In this document: piece by piece, positions 41,411 through 51,607 of the stretch
Layout of the letters: every line of letters starts with the position of its first letter
How positions within the stretch are numbered: position 1 is the stretch's first letter
Source of the DNA: Saccharopolyspora galaxeae
Lineage (GTDB): Bacteria > Actinomycetota > Actinomycetes > Mycobacteriales > Pseudonocardiaceae
Direction: 5' to 3'
Assembly (NCBI RefSeq): GCF_016526145.1
Contig: NZ_JADDUE010000004.1
Coordinates: 124,001 to 188,000, forward strand
DNA: 64,000 bases
Notes under the pieces: model-generated
The model's database searches: none
Told to the model about the DNA's origin: nothing
What the model saw: only the letters and a program-made list of their open reading frames with translations
Position numbers and translations under genes: made by a program

Positions 41411-42022
41411 GTTCTCTCCGGTCTGCTGCGAAATTCCACCAACGTCTGGGCACCTTCGAACTCGATTACCTGCATTCGGGCACAGGTGTTCTCGGGAAAG
41501 GTTTCCGGTGGCGCCGGTCCAGCGATTCCCGCGCAGCATCGATCCGCACGGGAGGCGTCGATTCCGGACGTGCCTCCGGCCCGCCCCCGGGCGCACCTGC
41601 CCGCCGCCCCGGAAATGCGTTTCCGGGCCGGTGGGTCTGGTTCCGTTGGGGACACGGAATTGCGCGAACCGCCGCAAACGGCCGGCCCGCGCCGAAAGGA
41701 AGAGGGAATCCGCGATTCAGGTGCGGCGCTGCGCGCCGCGCGGTGCCGCCCGCGGATTTTCCACGGGCGAACTCCGCTGAATGGCCTGCGCGGAAGTCGG
41801 CGAAAGGATCGTCAGCGAATGCTACACAGGGCGCTGGCCTGCTGCTGCAAATCGACGTGCAGGCGAGCCACCAGAGTGGTGAACCTCGACATGCGGTAGA
41901 TCATGCGTGGGCGATCTACCCGGTGTCAACCAATCGACCAATCCGTGAGATAGGCACGGGAACTTTTCCGGGCCGCCGAACGTTCCCCGCCGTTCGTAGG
42001 TACCGCCGCGGCGCCGGATGAA
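41411..42022. other. 612-bp non-coding interval upstream of the SBP56-like gene
   Basis: No frame in this interval has a credible start and family. It contains a perfect 8-bp inverted repeat GGTAGATC (41895-41902) and GATCTACC (41913-41920) around a 10-base loop, followed by an AT-richer patch (TGTCAACCAATCGACCAATC) that stands out from its surroundings. It presumably holds the promoter of the SBP56-like operon and possibly a small RNA or operator. Confidence 0.5.
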
Positions 42023-42508
42023 CTACTTTTCGCCCTCCGCGTCGCCGCGCTGGAGTTCGATCGCCCGGCGCATCGCCTTGCGTCCGCGGTTGCGGTCCCC
42101 GGCCAAGTCGTACGCCTGGGCGAGGGCGAACCACGCCCGCCACTCGTGCGGCGCGGCTTCGAGTTCGGCCTGCTTCTGCTCGAACCAGGCGTCGGCGGCT
42201 TCCCGCTGCACCCGCCCGGAGGGGCGCAACGGCAGGTGCGAGGTGTCCGGCAGGTTCCCCTCGGACTCCAGCAACCGCGCCAGCCGCTCGGTCTGCGCGC
42301 CGAACCGGAGCTGGTCGGCCACCAGCAGCGCACCCAGCACCGGCAGCACCAGGATCGCCAGCCCGAGCACGACGAACACCGGCTGCGCGGTCACGATCAT
42401 CGTGACCGCGCGCTGCCCCATCAGCACCAGGTAGACCAGCAGCACCGCGGCGAGCACGAACGCCGCGGCGCGCGGACCGAACCAGGATTGCCGCTCGTTG
42501 GTGGACAT
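42023..42508 (-). CDS. Membrane protein with tetratricopeptide-like C-terminus
   Basis: A 161-residue protein: two membrane helices (about residues 15-30 and 42-64) and a soluble C-terminal part containing one TPR-like helix pair, EWRAWFALAQAYDLAGDRNR then GRKAMRRAIELQRGD. The ATG directly abuts the dapB stop, so the two are cotranslated. Such a gene follows dapB in several actinobacteria. Function unknown. Confidence 0.75.
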   Translation of the reverse strand: MSTNERQSWFGPRAAAFVLAAVLLVYLVLMGQRAVTMIVTAQPVFVVLGLAILVLPVLGALLVADQLRFGAQTERLARLLESEGNLPDTSHLPLRPSGRVQREAADAWFEQKQAELEAAPHEWRAWFALAQAYDLAGDRNRGRKAMRRAIELQRGDAEGEK

Positions 42509-43510
<1,002 letters not shown>

Positions 43511-43527
43511 TCATCTTCACACTCTCC

Positions 43528-44874
43528 CTACCGCCGGAGGGGTTCCGGCAAATCTTGCTCGTCTTCGTACGGTCCGACGACGGCCGTGGTCAGCGGTCTG
43601 CGCAGCAGGTCCCGCGCCAGCGCGGCCACGTCCTGCGCGGTGACCGCGTCGATGCGGTCCAGCGTCTCTTCCACGCTGAGGTGGCTGCCGTAGTTGAGTT
43701 CGCTCTTGCCCACCCGGCTCATCCGCGAAGCGGTGTCCTCCAGGCCCAGCACCAGCCCGCCGCGCAGCTGCCCGCGCCCGCGGGCGACCTCGTCCTCGCC
43801 GAGCCCGTCGGCGGCCACCGCGGCCAGCGTTTCGCGGATCACCGCGGCCACCTCGCCCAGCCGGTCCCGCTGGCAGCCCGCGTAGACGGCGAACGAACCG
43901 GCGTCCGAGTAGGCGGTTGCCGACGAGTACACCGAGTACGCCAGCCCGCGCCGCTCGCGGATCTCCTGGAACAGCCGGGAACTCATGCCGCCGCCGAGCG
44001 CCGCGTTGAGCACTCCGAGCGTGAACCGCCGCTCGTCGTGCCGGTTCAGCGCGCGGCAGCCCAGCAGCAGGTGCGCCTGCTCGGTGTCGTCGTGGCGCAG
44101 CACCAGCGGGCGCTGCTTGGGCAGCCGGGCACGCCCGGAACGCGGCGGGTGCGGCGTCTGCGGCCCGTCGAGCCGCGAACCGAGCGCCTTGCGCAGCAGC
44201 CGCAGCACGCGGGCGTGCTCGACGTTGCCCGCCACCGCGATCACCATCTTCGGCAGCGCGTAACCGCGGCGGTAGAAGCCGTGCACCCGGTTGCGGCTCA
44301 TCGCGGTGATGGACTCCTCGGTGCCGAGCACCGACCGGCCCAGCGGGTGATCGCCGAGGACCGTCTCGGCGAACACCTCGTGCAGCAGGTCCTCCGGGTC
44401 GTCGTCGCGCATCGCGATCTCTTCGAGCACCACGCTGCGTTCGACGTCCACGTCGCTGGAGGCGTTCACCGCGTCGAACACGACGTCGCAGAGCAGGTCC
44501 ACCGCCAGCGGCAGGTCCTCGTCGAGCACGTGCGCGTAGTAGCAGGTGTGCTCCTTGGAGGTGAACGCGTTGAGCTCGCCGCCGACGGCGTCGACCTCCT
44601 CGGCGATGTCCACCGCGCTGCGCCGCCCGGTGCCCTTGAACAGCAGGTGTTCCAGGTAGTGCGCGGCGCCGGCCTGCGGGCGCGTCTCGTCGCGCGAACC
44701 GACACCGACCCAGACGCCGACCGAGGCCGAGCGCACTCCCGGCACCTGCTCGGTCACCACCCGCAGCCCGCCCGGCAGCACCGTGCGCCGCACCGATTCC
44801 GCGCCGCTGCGTCCCAGCACGCGGGTGGTGCCCGGCCGTTGCAGGTGCCCGGCACGTGTCTGGTTCTGCTTCAT
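43528..44874 (-). CDS. pepR: M16 family zinc metallopeptidase (PepR type)
   Basis: A 448-residue M16 peptidase. The inverted zinc motif HxxEH is HYLEHLLFKG near residue 75, with the third ligand Glu about 77 residues later in the DVDVERSVVLEEIAMRDDD region. The C-terminal Arg/Tyr-type block RGLAYSVYSS is present. Length is that of single-domain mitochondrial processing-peptidase relatives. Its place next to pnp (Rv2782c-Rv2783c order) is conserved. AAGGACG precedes the ATG. Confidence 0.92.
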   Translation of the reverse strand: MKQNQTRAGHLQRPGTTRVLGRSGAESVRRTVLPGGLRVVTEQVPGVRSASVGVWVGVGSRDETRPQAGAAHYLEHLLFKGTGRRSAVDIAEEVDAVGGELNAFTSKEHTCYYAHVLDEDLPLAVDLLCDVVFDAVNASSDVDVERSVVLEEIAMRDDDPEDLLHEVFAETVLGDHPLGRSVLGTEESITAMSRNRVHGFYRRGYALPKMVIAVAGNVEHARVLRLLRKALGSRLDGPQTPHPPRSGRARLPKQRPLVLRHDDTEQAHLLLGCRALNRHDERRFTLGVLNAALGGGMSSRLFQEIRERRGLAYSVYSSATAYSDAGSFAVYAGCQRDRLGEVAAVIRETLAAVAADGLGEDEVARGRGQLRGGLVLGLEDTASRMSRVGKSELNYGSHLSVEETLDRIDAVTAQDVAALARDLLRRPLTTAVVGPYEDEQDLPEPLRR

Positions 44875-44913
44875 CGTCCTTCAAGATCTCTTCGCCGTAA
44901 CCCCCGGACACGA

Positions 44914-44947
44914 TACGGCCCGCCCCGGAAGTCCGGGACGGGCCGTA
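44914..44947 (-). terminator. Stem-loop after pnp
   Basis: A 15-bp stem with one mismatch, TACGGCCCG-C-CCCGG (44914-44928) and CCGGG-A-CGGGCCGTA (44933-44947), tetraloop AAGT, lies 45 bp after the pnp stop and before the M16 peptidase gene. Confidence 0.8.
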
Positions 44948-44992
44948 CGCCGTGCTGCTCGCGGACGCCGGCGGTGCGGCGTCCGCGACGGA

Positions 44993-47290
44993 TCATTCGG
45001 CGGTGGCTCCGGCTTCCTCGGCCGGGGCCTGCTCGCCGGACTCAGCCGACTCGCCCGATCCCTCGTCCGATCCGCCGGCCTCGCCGGACTCGCCGTCCTC
45101 GTCCACGACGATCAGGCTGATCTTGCCGCGGTTGTCGATGTCGGCGATCTCCACGCGCAGCTTGTCGCCGACGTTGACCACGTCCTCGACCTTGCCGATG
45201 CGCTTGCCGTTGCCCAGCTTGGAGATGTGCACCAGCCCGTCCTTGCCGGGCAGCAGCGAGACGAACGCGCCGAAGGCCGCGGTCTTGACCACGGTGCCCA
45301 GGAACCGCTCGCCCACCTTCGGCAGCTGCGGGTTCGCGATGCCGTTGATCTTGTCGATGGCGGCCTCCGCGGACGGGCCGTCGGCGGCGCCCACGTAGAT
45401 CGTGCCGTCGTCCTCGATGGTGATCTCGGCGCCGGTCTCCTCGGTGATCGTGTTGATCATCTTGCCCTTCGGCCCGATCACCTCACCGATCTTGTCCACC
45501 GGGATGGAGATCGAGGTGACCCGCGGCGCGTGCGGGCTCATCTCGTCCGGCGTGCCGATCGCCTCGGCCATCACGCCGAGGATGGTGAAGCGCGCGTCCC
45601 GAGCCTGGCCCAGGGCCTGCGCCAGCACCTCGGACGGGATGCCGTCCAGCTTGGTGTCCAGCTGCAGCGCGGTCACGAAGTCCTTGGTGCCCGCGACCTT
45701 GAAGTCCATGTCGCCGAAGGCGTCCTCGGCGCCGAGGATGTCGGTCAGCGCGACGTAGTGCGTCTTGCCGTCCACCACGTCCGAGACCAGGCCCATCGCG
45801 ATGCCCGCGACCGGCGCCTTCAGCGGCACACCGGCGTTGAGCAGCGACAGCGTGGAGGCGCACACCGAGCCCATCGAGGTCGACCCGTTCGAGCCCAGCG
45901 CCTCGGAGACCTGCCGCAGCGCGTACGGGAACTCCTCGCGGGAGGGCAGCACCGGCAGCAGCGCCCGCTCGGCCAGCGCACCGTGGCCGATCTCGCGGCG
46001 CTTCGGGCTGCCGACCCGGCCGGTCTCCCCGGTCGAGTAGGGCGGGAAGTTGTAGTGGTGCATGTAGCGCTTGGCCGTGTCCGGGCCGAGGCTGTCGATG
46101 GTCTGCTCCATGCGCAGCATGTTCAGCGTGGACACGCCCAGGATCTGGGTCTCGCCGCGCTCGAACAGCGCCGAACCGTGCGTCCGCGGGATCACGCCGA
46201 CCTCGGCGGAGAGGCTGCGGATGTCGGTCAGGCCGCGGCCGTCGATGCGGACCTGCTCGGTGATGATGCGCTGCCGCACCAGCTTCTTGGTCAGCGCCTT
46301 GAACGCGGCACCGACCTCCTTCTCGCGGCCGGCGAACGGCTGCTCCTCGGCGACGCCGACCTTGTCCAGCGCGGCCTGCTTGACCTCGTCGATGCGGTTC
46401 TCGCGCTCCTGCTTGCCCGCGATGGCCAGCGCCTGCGACAGGTCGCCGGAGATCGCGTCCTCGACGGCGCTGTAGACGTCGTCCTCGTAGGCCGGGAACA
46501 CCGGGTAGTCCCCGGTGCTCTTGCCCGCGGCCTGCGCGAGCTGCTGCTGGGCCTGGCACAGGGTGCGGATGAACGGCTTCGCCGCCTCCAGCCCCTCGGC
46601 CACGACCTCCTCGGTGGGCGCCTGCGCGCCGTTGCCGACCAGCTCGACGGTGTGCTCGGTGGACTCGGCCTCGACCATCATGATCGCGACGTCGTCACCC
46701 ACGATGCGCCCGGCGACGACCATGTTGAACACGGCCCGCTGCAGCTGCTCGTAGGTCGGGAACGCGACCCACTGCCCGTCGACCAGCGCCATCCGGGTGC
46801 CGCCGACCGGGCCGGAGAACGGCAGGCCGGAAAGCTGGGTGGAGGCCGACGCGCCGTTGATCGCGAGCACGTCGTAGGGGTCCTTCGGGTCCAGGCTCAT
46901 CACCGTGACCACGACCTGCACCTCGTTGCGCAGGTTGTCCACGAAGGTCGGGCGCAGCGGCCGGTCGATCAGCCGGCAGGTCAGGATCGCGTCGGTGGAC
47001 GGGCGGCCCTCCCGGCGGAAGAACGAGCCGGGAATGCGGCCCGCCGCGTACATCCGCTCCTCGACATCCACCGTCAGCGGGAAGAAGTCGAGATTCTCCT
47101 TGGGCTGCTTGGAGGCCGTGGTGGCCGACAGCAGCATGGTCTCGTCGTCCAGGTAGGCCACGACGCTGCCCGCGGCCTGCTTGGCCAGCCTGCCCGTCTC
47201 GAACCGGACCTCGCGGGTGCCGAAGGCGCCGTTGTCCAGTACGGCCGTCGTCTCGTAGACGCCTTCGTCGACGTTGGACGCTTGTGTCAA
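44993..47290 (-). CDS. pnp: Polyribonucleotide nucleotidyltransferase
   Basis: A 765-residue PNPase (GpsI), the phosphorolytic 3'-5' exoribonuclease. Two RNase PH domains are followed by a KH domain ([20 protein letters not shown], about residues 590-650), an S1 domain (about 655-728) and an acidic Ser/Glu/Gly tail. The start is the TTG at 47290: GAGGAG lies six bases before it, and the protein then begins [17 protein letters not shown], like other actinobacterial PNPases. The next ATG-type start upstream would add unrelated sequence. It follows rpsO on the same strand. Confidence 0.95.
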   Translation of the reverse strand: MTQASNVDEGVYETTAVLDNGAFGTREVRFETGRLAKQAAGSVVAYLDDETMLLSATTASKQPKENLDFFPLTVDVEERMYAAGRIPGSFFRREGRPSTDAILTCRLIDRPLRPTFVDNLRNEVQVVVTVMSLDPKDPYDVLAINGASASTQLSGLPFSGPVGGTRMALVDGQWVAFPTYEQLQRAVFNMVVAGRIVGDDVAIMMVEAESTEHTVELVGNGAQAPTEEVVAEGLEAAKPFIRTLCQAQQQLAQAAGKSTGDYPVFPAYEDDVYSAVEDAISGDLSQALAIAGKQERENRIDEVKQAALDKVGVAEEQPFAGREKEVGAAFKALTKKLVRQRIITEQVRIDGRGLTDIRSLSAEVGVIPRTHGSALFERGETQILGVSTLNMLRMEQTIDSLGPDTAKRYMHHYNFPPYSTGETGRVGSPKRREIGHGALAERALLPVLPSREEFPYALRQVSEALGSNGSTSMGSVCASTLSLLNAGVPLKAPVAGIAMGLVSDVVDGKTHYVALTDILGAEDAFGDMDFKVAGTKDFVTALQLDTKLDGIPSEVLAQALGQARDARFTILGVMAEAIGTPDEMSPHAPRVTSISIPVDKIGEVIGPKGKMINTITEETGAEITIEDDGTIYVGAADGPSAEAAIDKINGIANPQLPKVGERFLGTVVKTAAFGAFVSLLPGKDGLVHISKLGNGKRIGKVEDVVNVGDKLRVEIADIDNRGKISLIVVDEDGESGEAGGSDEGSGESAESGEQAPAEEAGATAE

Positions 47291-47489
47291 GTGGAACTCC
47301 TCGTTTCCGCAAGTGTCCACGACTGCGCGGGTGAGTCTTCCGGCGAGGCCGGTCATCGATCGAAGCGCCCGGGGCGGAAACCGCCCGCGGAAGCCACTAC
47401 CGAGGACCGGCGGAGCTGACCCGCCGTGGGCGTGGACCCGGGTATTTGCGGGCAACCGCGTGCCCGCGTTCTCTCATTGGGTTGTGCGA

Positions 47490-47523
47490 CCGGGGGAGCA
47501 TCCACAATGGAACGCTCCCCCGG
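47490..47523 (-). terminator. Stem-loop in the rpsO-pnp spacer
   Basis: A perfect 10-bp stem CCGGGGGAGC (47490-47499) and GCTCCCCCGG (47514-47523) lies 6 bp after the rpsO stop. In other bacteria this spacer carries an attenuating terminator and an RNase processing site used in pnp autoregulation; either may apply here. Confidence 0.75.
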
Positions 47524-47529
47524 GGCGGG

Positions 47530-47799
47530 TCAACGACGCAGGCCGAGCCGCTGGATCAACGAACGGTACCGTCCGATGTCCACCTTGGTCAGGTAGTTCA
47601 GCAGCCGGCGGCGACGACCGACCATCAGCAGCAGGCCGCGACGCGAGTGGTGGTCGTGCTTGTGCTGCTTGAGGTGCTCGGTCAGGCCCGAGATCCGGTT
47701 GGTCAGCAGGGCCACCTGGGCCTCGGCCGAACCCGTGTCGGATTCGTGCAGGCCGTAGTCGCTCAGGATCTGCTTCTTCTCGGTAGTGGACAGCGCCAC
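47530..47799 (-). CDS. rpsO: 30S ribosomal protein S15
   Basis: An 89-residue S15, exactly the family length. The core [20 protein letters not shown], then [20 protein letters not shown] and [13 protein letters not shown], is standard. S15 binds 16S rRNA early in small-subunit assembly. AAGGAGAGTC precedes the ATG. The rpsO-pnp pair is conserved across bacteria. Confidence 0.98.
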   Translation of the reverse strand: MALSTTEKKQILSDYGLHESDTGSAEAQVALLTNRISGLTEHLKQHKHDHHSRRGLLLMVGRRRRLLNYLTKVDIGRYRSLIQRLGLRR

Positions 47800-48183
47800 G
47801 AGTTGACTCTCCTTGTTTCGCGTGCCGTGTCAGGGAGTGCGTCGCCGGGCGGCACCGGAGTGCGGCACCGCGGCGGGCACCGGTGGGAATCCCCGGGTCG
47901 AGCCCGGCGGCAGCGGCCGGAAGGAGCGCGGCGTCGCAGGTGCCCCGCATCGGTGCCTGCTCCGCGACTGCCTTCGCACCGCCGATCCCGTCCGGCGGAT
48001 TGCGGCCGACGATGTCGGACCGCGCCGATTCGGTGATCTTCCGGCTGCCCATCTCCCGACTGCCAAACAGCTCGGCTGCCCAGCTTCTCGGCTGCCCGAC
48101 TTCTCGAGCGCCCAGAGTCCCCACGGATACGGCCGCCACGGACTACAGCCGAATCCGCCGAGCAGGATATCAGGGCCTGCGCA
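47800..48183. other. Spacer between thpR and rpsO with degenerate repeats
   Basis: A 384-bp interval that should contain the rpsO promoter and leader. No gene is supported. The side near thpR holds a 16-bp tandem repeat, listed separately. Confidence 0.5.
48042..48120. repeat. 16-bp tandem repeat, five copies
   Basis: Units with the consensus CGGCTGCCCAGCTTCT start at 48042 (15 bp), 48057, 48073, 48089 and 48105. The two central units differ at two positions; the outer ones are more diverged. Confidence 0.8.
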
Positions 48184-48852
48184 TCAGCCCTGGTCCCCGG
48201 CATCCGAACGCGGTGCATGCGGGGTCCCTGCATCCGAGGGCCCTGCATCCGAACTTGCGGCATCCCGGCCCTCCGCATCCGGACCACCGAGCCGCACCCG
48301 GTGCACCGTCCGGTAAGCGGACCCCTCGGCTTCCTGGTCGGAGCGCACCAGCGCGACCTCGCCGACCTCCCACCACGGGCCGGAGTAGGCCCGCAGCAGA
48401 CCGGTGAGCCGGCCTCCGCTCGGCCGCCCCGCGTTCCAGCGGGCCACGGTGAGGTGCGCGCGGAACTCCTCCGGATCGCCGCCTGCTGCCCGCACCAACT
48501 CCCGCAGCAGCTCCGCGTCCCGGCCCGAGGCGGGTTCCGCGCCGACCCACAGCACGCTGCGGAACGCGCCCGCTCCGGTCAGCCGCAGGTGCGGTCGCCC
48601 GGTGAGTCCGGCGACGCGCCGGTCCAGCCGTTCGCTCAGCGGCCCGGGTTCGGCGCTGCCGTGGAAGCGCAGCGTCAGGTGCCACTTGGAGGCCGGAACG
48701 AACCGGAACCGCCGCAGTCCTTCCGAGGCTGCCGCCACCCGCGCGGCCGCTAGCCCGGAGACGGCGCCCGCCAGGTGCTCGACCGCGGCCTGCGACGGCC
48801 ACAACGCCGTGAACAGGCGCGGCGCCCGATCCGCTTCCGACTCGCCCGGCAC
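48184..48852 (-). CDS. thpR: RNA 2',3'-cyclic phosphodiesterase (2H family, ThpR/LigT)
   Basis: A 222-residue 2H phosphoesterase. Both HxT motifs are present: WHLTLRFHG near residue 58 and AHLTVARW near residue 136. Relatives hydrolyse 2',3'-cyclic phosphates to 2'-phosphates and were first known as 2'-5' RNA ligases. GAGGTA leads into the GTG at 48852. The C-terminus carries an unusual run of six pentapeptides of the type D-A-x-x-x encoded by a 15-bp tandem repeat, absent from the family core. The gene is 4 bp from the end of the upstream HTH gene. Confidence 0.9.
   Translation of the reverse strand: MPGESEADRAPRLFTALWPSQAAVEHLAGAVSGLAAARVAAASEGLRRFRFVPASKWHLTLRFHGSAEPGPLSERLDRRVAGLTGRPHLRLTGAGAFRSVLWVGAEPASGRDAELLRELVRAAGGDPEEFRAHLTVARWNAGRPSGGRLTGLLRAYSGPWWEVGEVALVRSDQEAEGSAYRTVHRVRLGGPDAEGRDAASSDAGPSDAGTPHAPRSDAGDQG
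48200..48289. repeat. 15-bp tandem repeat in the 3' end of thpR, six copies
   Basis: Units start at 48200, 48215, 48230, 48245, 48260 and 48275, each beginning GCATCC or GCATGC. Because the period is a multiple of three, they encode pentapeptides DAEGR, DAASS, DAGPS, DAGTP, HAPRS and DAGDQ in the ThpR tail. Confidence 0.88.
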
Positions 48853-48856
48853 TACC

Positions 48857-49336
48857 TCAAGATTCCCCGTTCGCGGCCCGGCGTAACAGTCCGGCCAGCG
48901 CCGGGTAGCGCCCGTCGATCAGCGCGGCCGCCTGCTCCAGCTCGCTGGGCTTGGCGACTTCGCGGAGCACCGGCCACGCCACCTGTTCACCGTTGCCCGG
49001 CACCGGCAGCGTGTCGCGGCCGACCGACGGGTGCGAGTCCCGCACGTCGGCCAGCGCCTGCTCGATCGCCTCCGACTCGCCCGCGGTCACCCCGGGGATG
49101 AGCACCTTGCGTTCCAGCATCACCAGCCTGGCCAGCACCGACGGGTTGCCGATCTTGGCGCGGCGGCCGCTCATCACCTGGCTGAGCATCGGGGCGCTGA
49201 TGCCCAGCACCTCGGCGAGCTGGGCCTGCGAGGTCCGGAAGGCGACCACGAGGCGGCGCACCCGATCCCCCAGCGGCTCCCCGTACCACTGCCGCTGCAG
49301 GTCCAGATTGCGCTGGACGCTCTTGTGCTCCGCCAC
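48857..49336 (-). CDS. XRE-type helix-turn-helix DNA-binding protein
   Basis: A 159-residue protein. An HTH lies at about residues 20-65, with RTSQAQLAEVLGISAPMLSQ followed by VMSGRRAKIGNPSVLARLVM; the C-terminal half is a helical region (SELEQAAALIDGRYPALAGL) found in actinobacterial homologues. I chose the GTG at 49336 (GGGGGAG upstream); a longer form from the ATG at 49420 would add a Gly/Pro-rich segment. It sits between ribF and thpR on the same strand. Target genes unknown. Confidence 0.82.
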   Translation of the reverse strand: MAEHKSVQRNLDLQRQWYGEPLGDRVRRLVVAFRTSQAQLAEVLGISAPMLSQVMSGRRAKIGNPSVLARLVMLERKVLIPGVTAGESEAIEQALADVRDSHPSVGRDTLPVPGNGEQVAWPVLREVAKPSELEQAAALIDGRYPALAGLLRRAANGES

Positions 49337-49464
49337 TTCAGCTCCCCCGGTGCCCTCGGTCGTGCTGGACGCGCCCGGAGCGAGTCCGGGCCCGGCCGGT
49401 CCTGAATACTGCCAGGTCATCGTGCGTTCGCGGAGTGGAACGCGAATTTCGTTCAATCGTCGGT

Positions 49465-50451
49465 TCACTGCCGGACGCCGAGGATCTCGCGGGTCTCGGC
49501 GACGTCCTGGTTCATCCGCTCGATCAGCTCGTCGGCCGAATCGAAGCGCACCATCCCGCGCAGCCGCCGCACGAAGTCCAGCGACACGTGCTCGCCGTAG
49601 AAGTCGGTGTGCACGTCCAGCACGAACGCCTCCACGGTGCGCTCGGTCCCGGAGAAGGTCGGGTTGCTGCCGACCGAGACGGCCGCGGGCAACGTCTCGC
49701 CGGGCCCGGTCGAGCCCCGGTGGCGGTGGGTGAACCAGCAGGCGTAGACCCCGTCGGCGGGGATCGCCGAGTAGGCCGGGCTGGACAGGTTCGCGGTCGG
49801 GAATCCCAGCTCGCTGCCGCCGCGGCCGGCGCCGCGCACCACGATCCCCTCCAGCCGGTGGTACCGGCCCAGTGCGGAGGCGGCGGCCACCACGTCACCG
49901 GCGTCGATGCAGGAGCGGATGTAGGTCGAGGAGAACGTCACCGGGGCGTCGACCACGCCGCCGGAATTCTCGGCCTTGCCGCTGAGCAGGCTGTCCGAGG
50001 CGACTTCGAAACCGAACCGCTCGCCCAGCTGGTGCAGCATCCCGATGTCACCGGCCGCGCGGTGCCCGAAGGTGAAGTTCTCCCCCACCACGACCAGCGC
50101 CGCGTGCAGCCGTTCCACCAGCAGCTCGTGCACGAACTCGTCCGCGGCCATCCGGGACAGCTCGGCGGTGAACGGCAGCACGCAGAACACGTCCACTCCG
50201 AGCGATTCGGCGAGTTCGGCGCGCTGGCGCAGGGTGGTCAGCTGCGCGGGGTGGCTGCCGGGGCGCACCACCTCCGCGGGGTGCGGGTCGAAGGTCATCA
50301 GCACGCACGGGAGTCCGCGCTCGCGGGCGGTGCGCACCGCATGGCTGATCAACTGCTGGTGGCCGCGGTGCACTCCGTCGAAGACCCCGATGGTCACCAC
50401 GCACCGGCCCCAGCCGCCGGGAAGCTGCTCCAAACCGCGCCAACGCTGCAC
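49465..50451 (-). CDS. ribF: Bifunctional riboflavin kinase / FAD synthetase
   Basis: A 328-residue RibF. The N-terminal adenylyltransferase has VTIGVFDGVHRGHQQ near residue 20 and FSSTYIRSCIDAGDV (ISST motif) near 165; the C-terminal kinase barrel has GSELGFPTANL and VSVGSNPTFSG. It converts riboflavin to FMN and FAD. The GTG at 50451 gives VQRWRGLEQLPGGWGRCV, as in mycobacteria. It lies 36 bp downstream of truB. Confidence 0.95.
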   Translation of the reverse strand: MQRWRGLEQLPGGWGRCVVTIGVFDGVHRGHQQLISHAVRTARERGLPCVLMTFDPHPAEVVRPGSHPAQLTTLRQRAELAESLGVDVFCVLPFTAELSRMAADEFVHELLVERLHAALVVVGENFTFGHRAAGDIGMLHQLGERFGFEVASDSLLSGKAENSGGVVDAPVTFSSTYIRSCIDAGDVVAAASALGRYHRLEGIVVRGAGRGGSELGFPTANLSSPAYSAIPADGVYACWFTHRHRGSTGPGETLPAAVSVGSNPTFSGTERTVEAFVLDVHTDFYGEHVSLDFVRRLRGMVRFDSADELIERMNQDVAETREILGVRQ

Positions 50452-50487
50452 GGCTGGCAAGCGTAATGCCTGCCCCGGGTACCCGGT

Positions 50488-51420
50488 TCAACCCGCCGGG
50501 GTGAGCACCAGGACCGGGCGTGCCGTGCGGCCCTGGTCGCGCACCAGCGCCACCGCGCGCCCGTCCGGTCCGAACACGCCGCAGGTCCCGGCCAGCCCGG
50601 TCGGCGGGATCTGCTGGCCGTGCGCGAGCGCGCGCACGGTGCCCTCGTCGGTGTCGTAGCGGGTGAAAGCCGTGGCGATGGCCTCGTCCAAACCCATGGA
50701 CAGGCCGGGTTCGGCTTCGAGCTGGTCGAGCGTGCGGGCGGTGGCCAGCCCGAACGGTCCGACCCGGCTGCGCCGCAACCGGCCGAGATGCCCGCCTACG
50801 CCGAGGCGCTGCCCCAGGTCGCGGGCCAGCGCGCGCACGTAGGTGCCGGAGGAGCATTCGACCAGCACGTCGAGTTCGAGCACCGTTCCGGCGTCCGGAT
50901 CGTCGCTCTCGGGCCGCAGCGCGAGCAGGTCGAACCGGGACACCGTCACCGGGCGGGCGTCCAGTTCCACCTCTTGCCCGGCCCGCGCGAGTTCGTAGGC
51001 GCGTTTGCCGTTGACCTTGACCGCGCTGACCGCGCTGGGCACCTGCTGCAGCTCGCCGGTCAGCTCGGCGATGCCGTCCCGGATCGCCTGCTCGGCGACG
51101 CCGGACGCGTCGGTGCTGGAGAGCACCTCGCCCTCGGCGTCGTCGGTGCTGGTGGCGACCCCGAGCCGGATGGTCGCCAAGTACGCCTTGGTGTCCAGCG
51201 CGAGATGCCCGAGCAGCTTGGTCGCCCGCTCCAGGCCCAGCACCAGCACCCCGGTGGCCATCGGGTCCAGCGTGCCCGCGTGCCCGACCTTGCGGGTGCC
51301 CATGATGCGCCGGACTCGCGACACCACGTCGTGCGAGGTCATGCCCGCCGGCTTGTCGACGATCAGCAGGCCGGGCGGTACGGCTGGGCGGTTGCGGGCG
51401 GTGCGGGAACGCTCGGACAC
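50488..51420 (-). CDS. truB: tRNA pseudouridine-55 synthase
   Basis: A 310-residue TruB that makes pseudouridine 55 in the T-loop of tRNA. The catalytic Asp is in KVGHAGTLDPMATGVLVLG (about residues 44-62); the Tyr-containing TKAYLATIRLG follows. The N-terminal PPGLLIVDKPAGMTSHDVV is standard. Gene order truB-ribF is conserved in actinobacteria. It is divergent from def. Confidence 0.96.
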   Translation of the reverse strand: MSERSRTARNRPAVPPGLLIVDKPAGMTSHDVVSRVRRIMGTRKVGHAGTLDPMATGVLVLGLERATKLLGHLALDTKAYLATIRLGVATSTDDAEGEVLSSTDASGVAEQAIRDGIAELTGELQQVPSAVSAVKVNGKRAYELARAGQEVELDARPVTVSRFDLLALRPESDDPDAGTVLELDVLVECSSGTYVRALARDLGQRLGVGGHLGRLRRSRVGPFGLATARTLDQLEAEPGLSMGLDEAIATAFTRYDTDEGTVRALAHGQQIPPTGLAGTCGVFGPDGRAVALVRDQGRTARPVLVLTPAG

Positions 51421-51607
51421 GGCGACTCATCCTCCCCGACCCGCCGCGCAGTGCGGCAGCGGCCCCGGGCTGGGCGCTGTTGCCCGAGCGGCGCCGGCCG
51501 CCTGCCTCGCGGGACTCGGCCGGTCAATCGGCTGCAGGGCGGCCCGCTGCGCAACGCCTCCCGAAACACTCCCTAAGCTGAGCGGCGCGCAAGACGAGGA
51601 GGGTGCG

